A DNA stretch of 64,000 nucleotides, from assembly GCF_900230225.1 (NCBI RefSeq), contig NZ_OCNH01000002.1:1-64000 (forward strand). Reading direction: 5' to 3'. The notes under the pieces are model-generated. The model saw nothing but the letters and a program-made list of their open reading frames with translations, was not told the origin of the DNA and ran no database searches. The DNA is from Spirosoma fluviale (GTDB lineage Bacteria; Bacteroidota; Bacteroidia; Cytophagales; Spirosomataceae). A program made the translations under genes and the position numbers. Positions 62,892 through 64,000 of this stretch are shown here, piece by piece. Numbering within the stretch: the first letter of the stretch is position 1; each line of letters begins with the position of its first letter.

Positions 62892-64000
62892 ATGTTTCGG
62901 AATTTACCTACTTCACTGCTTCGGCTGACCGGTTTTGTTTTACTGGTTGCAGCCTGTAAAACATCAATTGATACCCAGCCTGTTACAACCGGTAAGGCGA
63001 TTGAATCATTCACCTTCACGAACGTGGCTCCGGCGGCTACAGCGGTCGTAGACTCTGTTGTGTATAGCGTCAGAGCGACCGTACCGGCTGGGACCGATTT
63101 AACCAAACTGTTGCCCATCATAAAAGTATCGCCCGGCGCCATTATAACACCGGCTTCGGGGGTTGTGATGGATTTTAGCAAGCCAGTGTCGTACACCGTT
63201 ACGGCCATGGATGGGTTAATTCAGTCTTATACCGTTACGGCTAGCGTGGCAAGTACGATTGCCAACGGGGGCGCGCTCGTGTATATTGGTAACGGAGCGG
63301 GTAACTTTTATGCTGTTGACGGAGGCACAGGCGCTGTAAAATGGCGGACATCAACCGGGTCGTCAATCTCTGCCAGTGCGTATGTAGCGGCTGGTATGGC
63401 GTTTACGGGCAGCGAAAACGGTAACCTATACGCTTTTGACGCCCTGACGGGTGCTCAGAAATGGAAAATTAGTACGGGCAACAGCATCCTGTCGAGCCCG
63501 GTTGTATCGGGCACTACAGTATTTGCGGGTAGTGAAGACCAGAATCTGTATGCAATCAATTTATTGACGGGAGCTCAACGCTGGAAGTTCAGTACGGCGG
63601 GTGGGGTTACATCCAGCCCGGTTGTTGCCAATGGGGTAGTCTACACAGCTAGTAAAGATCAGACGTTATACGCACTCGACGTAGCCACGGGTAAGCAACG
63701 CTGGAAATTCAGTGCAGGGGACAAAATCACATCCAGTCCTGCTGTAGTTAGCGGGGTCGTTTATATTGGTACCAACGATTATAATCTATACGCACTCGAT
63801 GCTGTTTCCGGAGCCATCAAGTGGAAATTCAGTACGGGTGGCCCCGTTACATCCAGCCCCACGGTAGCCGATGGAGTCGTTTATGTTGGGAGCGATGATT
63901 ACACGTTTTACGCGCTCGACCTTACCACGGGTAAGCAACGCTGGAAGTTCAGCACTAATGGCCGTATAAGTGCCAGTGCGGCTATTGCCGGTGGAGCCGT
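62892..64000 (+). CDS. Lipoprotein with DUF5018-like domain and PQQ-type beta-propeller repeats (5'-complete, 3' end cut)
   Basis: The frame runs off the right edge (369 complete codons visible). The N-terminus MFRNLPTSLLRLTGFVLLVAAC is a lipoprotein signal. Residues 27-125 look like a DUF5018 beta-sandwich (KLLPIIKVSPGAIITPASG, then SYTVTAMDGLIQSYTVT). From residue 148 come exact 40-residue repeats (WKFSTGGxxTSSPVVAxGVVYxGSxDxxLYALDxxTG), starting at 63333, with five complete copies by 63932. These form PQQ/BamB-like propeller blades at the cell surface or in the periplasm. Ligand and enzyme activity are not known; PQQ-enzyme Asp/Glu sites were not identified. Confidence 0.87.
   Translation, partial: MFRNLPTSLLRLTGFVLLVAACKTSIDTQPVTTGKAIESFTFTNVAPAATAVVDSVVYSVRATVPAGTDLTKLLPIIKVSPGAIITPASGVVMDFSKPVSYTVTAMDGLIQSYTVTASVASTIANGGALVYIGNGAGNFYAVDGGTGAVKWRTSTGSSISASAYVAAGMAFTGSENGNLYAFDALTGAQKWKISTGNSILSSPVVSGTTVFAGSEDQNLYAINLLTGAQRWKFSTAGGVTSSPVVANGVVYTASKDQTLYALDVATGKQRWKFSAGDKITSSPAVVSGVVYIGTNDYNLYALDAVSGAIKWKFSTGGPVTSSPTVADGVVYVGSDDYTFYALDLTTGKQRWKFSTNGRISASAAIAGGA
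63333..64000 (+). repeat. Tandem 120-bp coding repeats
   Basis: Exact 120-base periodicity: repeats begin at 63333, 63453, 63573, 63693, 63813 and 63933, each encoding a 40-residue propeller blade. DNA similarity between neighbours is high (for example TGGAAATTCAGT and TACGCACTCGA recur), so copy number may vary by recombination. Confidence 0.9.

Noticed and set aside
62822-63208. 128-codon minus-strand frame
   Set aside because: It is the reverse of the plus-strand lipoprotein beginning at 62892, whose signal peptide and repeats are clear.

Overview
The window is a 64-kb piece of a Bacteroidota chromosome, most likely a Cytophagales bacterium of the Spirosoma type (inferred, not proven). 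Support: a fused SecDF, a PorZ-like type IX secretion (T9SS) protein with a C-terminal sorting domain, a TonB-dependent receptor with an N-terminal carboxypeptidase-regulatory domain, a short F1 epsilon subunit, promoters of the Bacteroidota form TTTG-N19..21-TAnnTTTG, few Shine-Dalgarno sites, and densely packed genes of medium GC. I saw no rRNA, tRNA, CRISPR array, insertion sequence or prophage.

Layout. 1-5890: end of a surface-glycan cluster (sugar epimerase end, glycosidase-like protein, two putative Fe(II)/2-oxoglutarate oxygenases, two GT2 glycosyltransferases, an aldo/keto reductase). 5986-13233: bicupin, membrane protein, YheT-type hydrolase, a CarH-like B12/MerR regulator, a sulfide-detoxification pair (TauE/SafE exporter plus persulfide dioxygenase-rhodanese) and an amino-acid permease. 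13401-25541: secDF, nadC, pyruvate dehydrogenase E1 beta, TonB receptor, porZ, tdk. 25758-31798: unknown protein, helix-hairpin-helix outer-membrane-like protein, MlaE/MlaF lipid-transport pair, short-chain dehydrogenase. 31942-40802: ROK kinase, murB, SPOR lipoprotein, gmd, Do-type protease, Hsp20 and the acpP-fabF-rnc operon. 40958-48283: HAD hydrolase, a six-gene ECF sigma-factor operon (sigma, membrane protein, CpxP-like, YHYH, YwqK, SCO), an APH-like kinase and a glutamine-synthetase-like enzyme. 48513-52783: small lipoprotein, two CPBP-type membrane proteins and a LytS/LytTR two-component pair. 52871-57348: nadA and nadB with a DUF433/DUF5615 toxin-antitoxin-like pair between them, then a PaaE-like reductase. 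57459-64000: udk, atpC and atpD split by an alanine-rich secreted-protein gene, malQ, and the start of a DUF5018/PQQ-propeller lipoprotein with exact 120-bp repeats.

The most unusual structure is a series of long, nearly perfect inverted repeats at gene ends (10769, 13311, 32857, 35849, 46540, 52775, 57341, 58441, 59273). In five of them each arm also contains its own small hairpin, a REPIN-like hairpin-of-hairpins layout. In at least four, the stop codon of a flanking gene lies inside the palindrome; twice (52775 and 57341) the final codons of both convergent genes are inside it. Other candidates worth testing are the sigma/CpxP/YHYH/YwqK/SCO operon, the CPBP-LytS-CPBP-LytTR cluster, the CarH-like regulator with no carotenoid or photolyase genes nearby, and the gene cassettes inserted in nadA-nadB and atpD-atpC.
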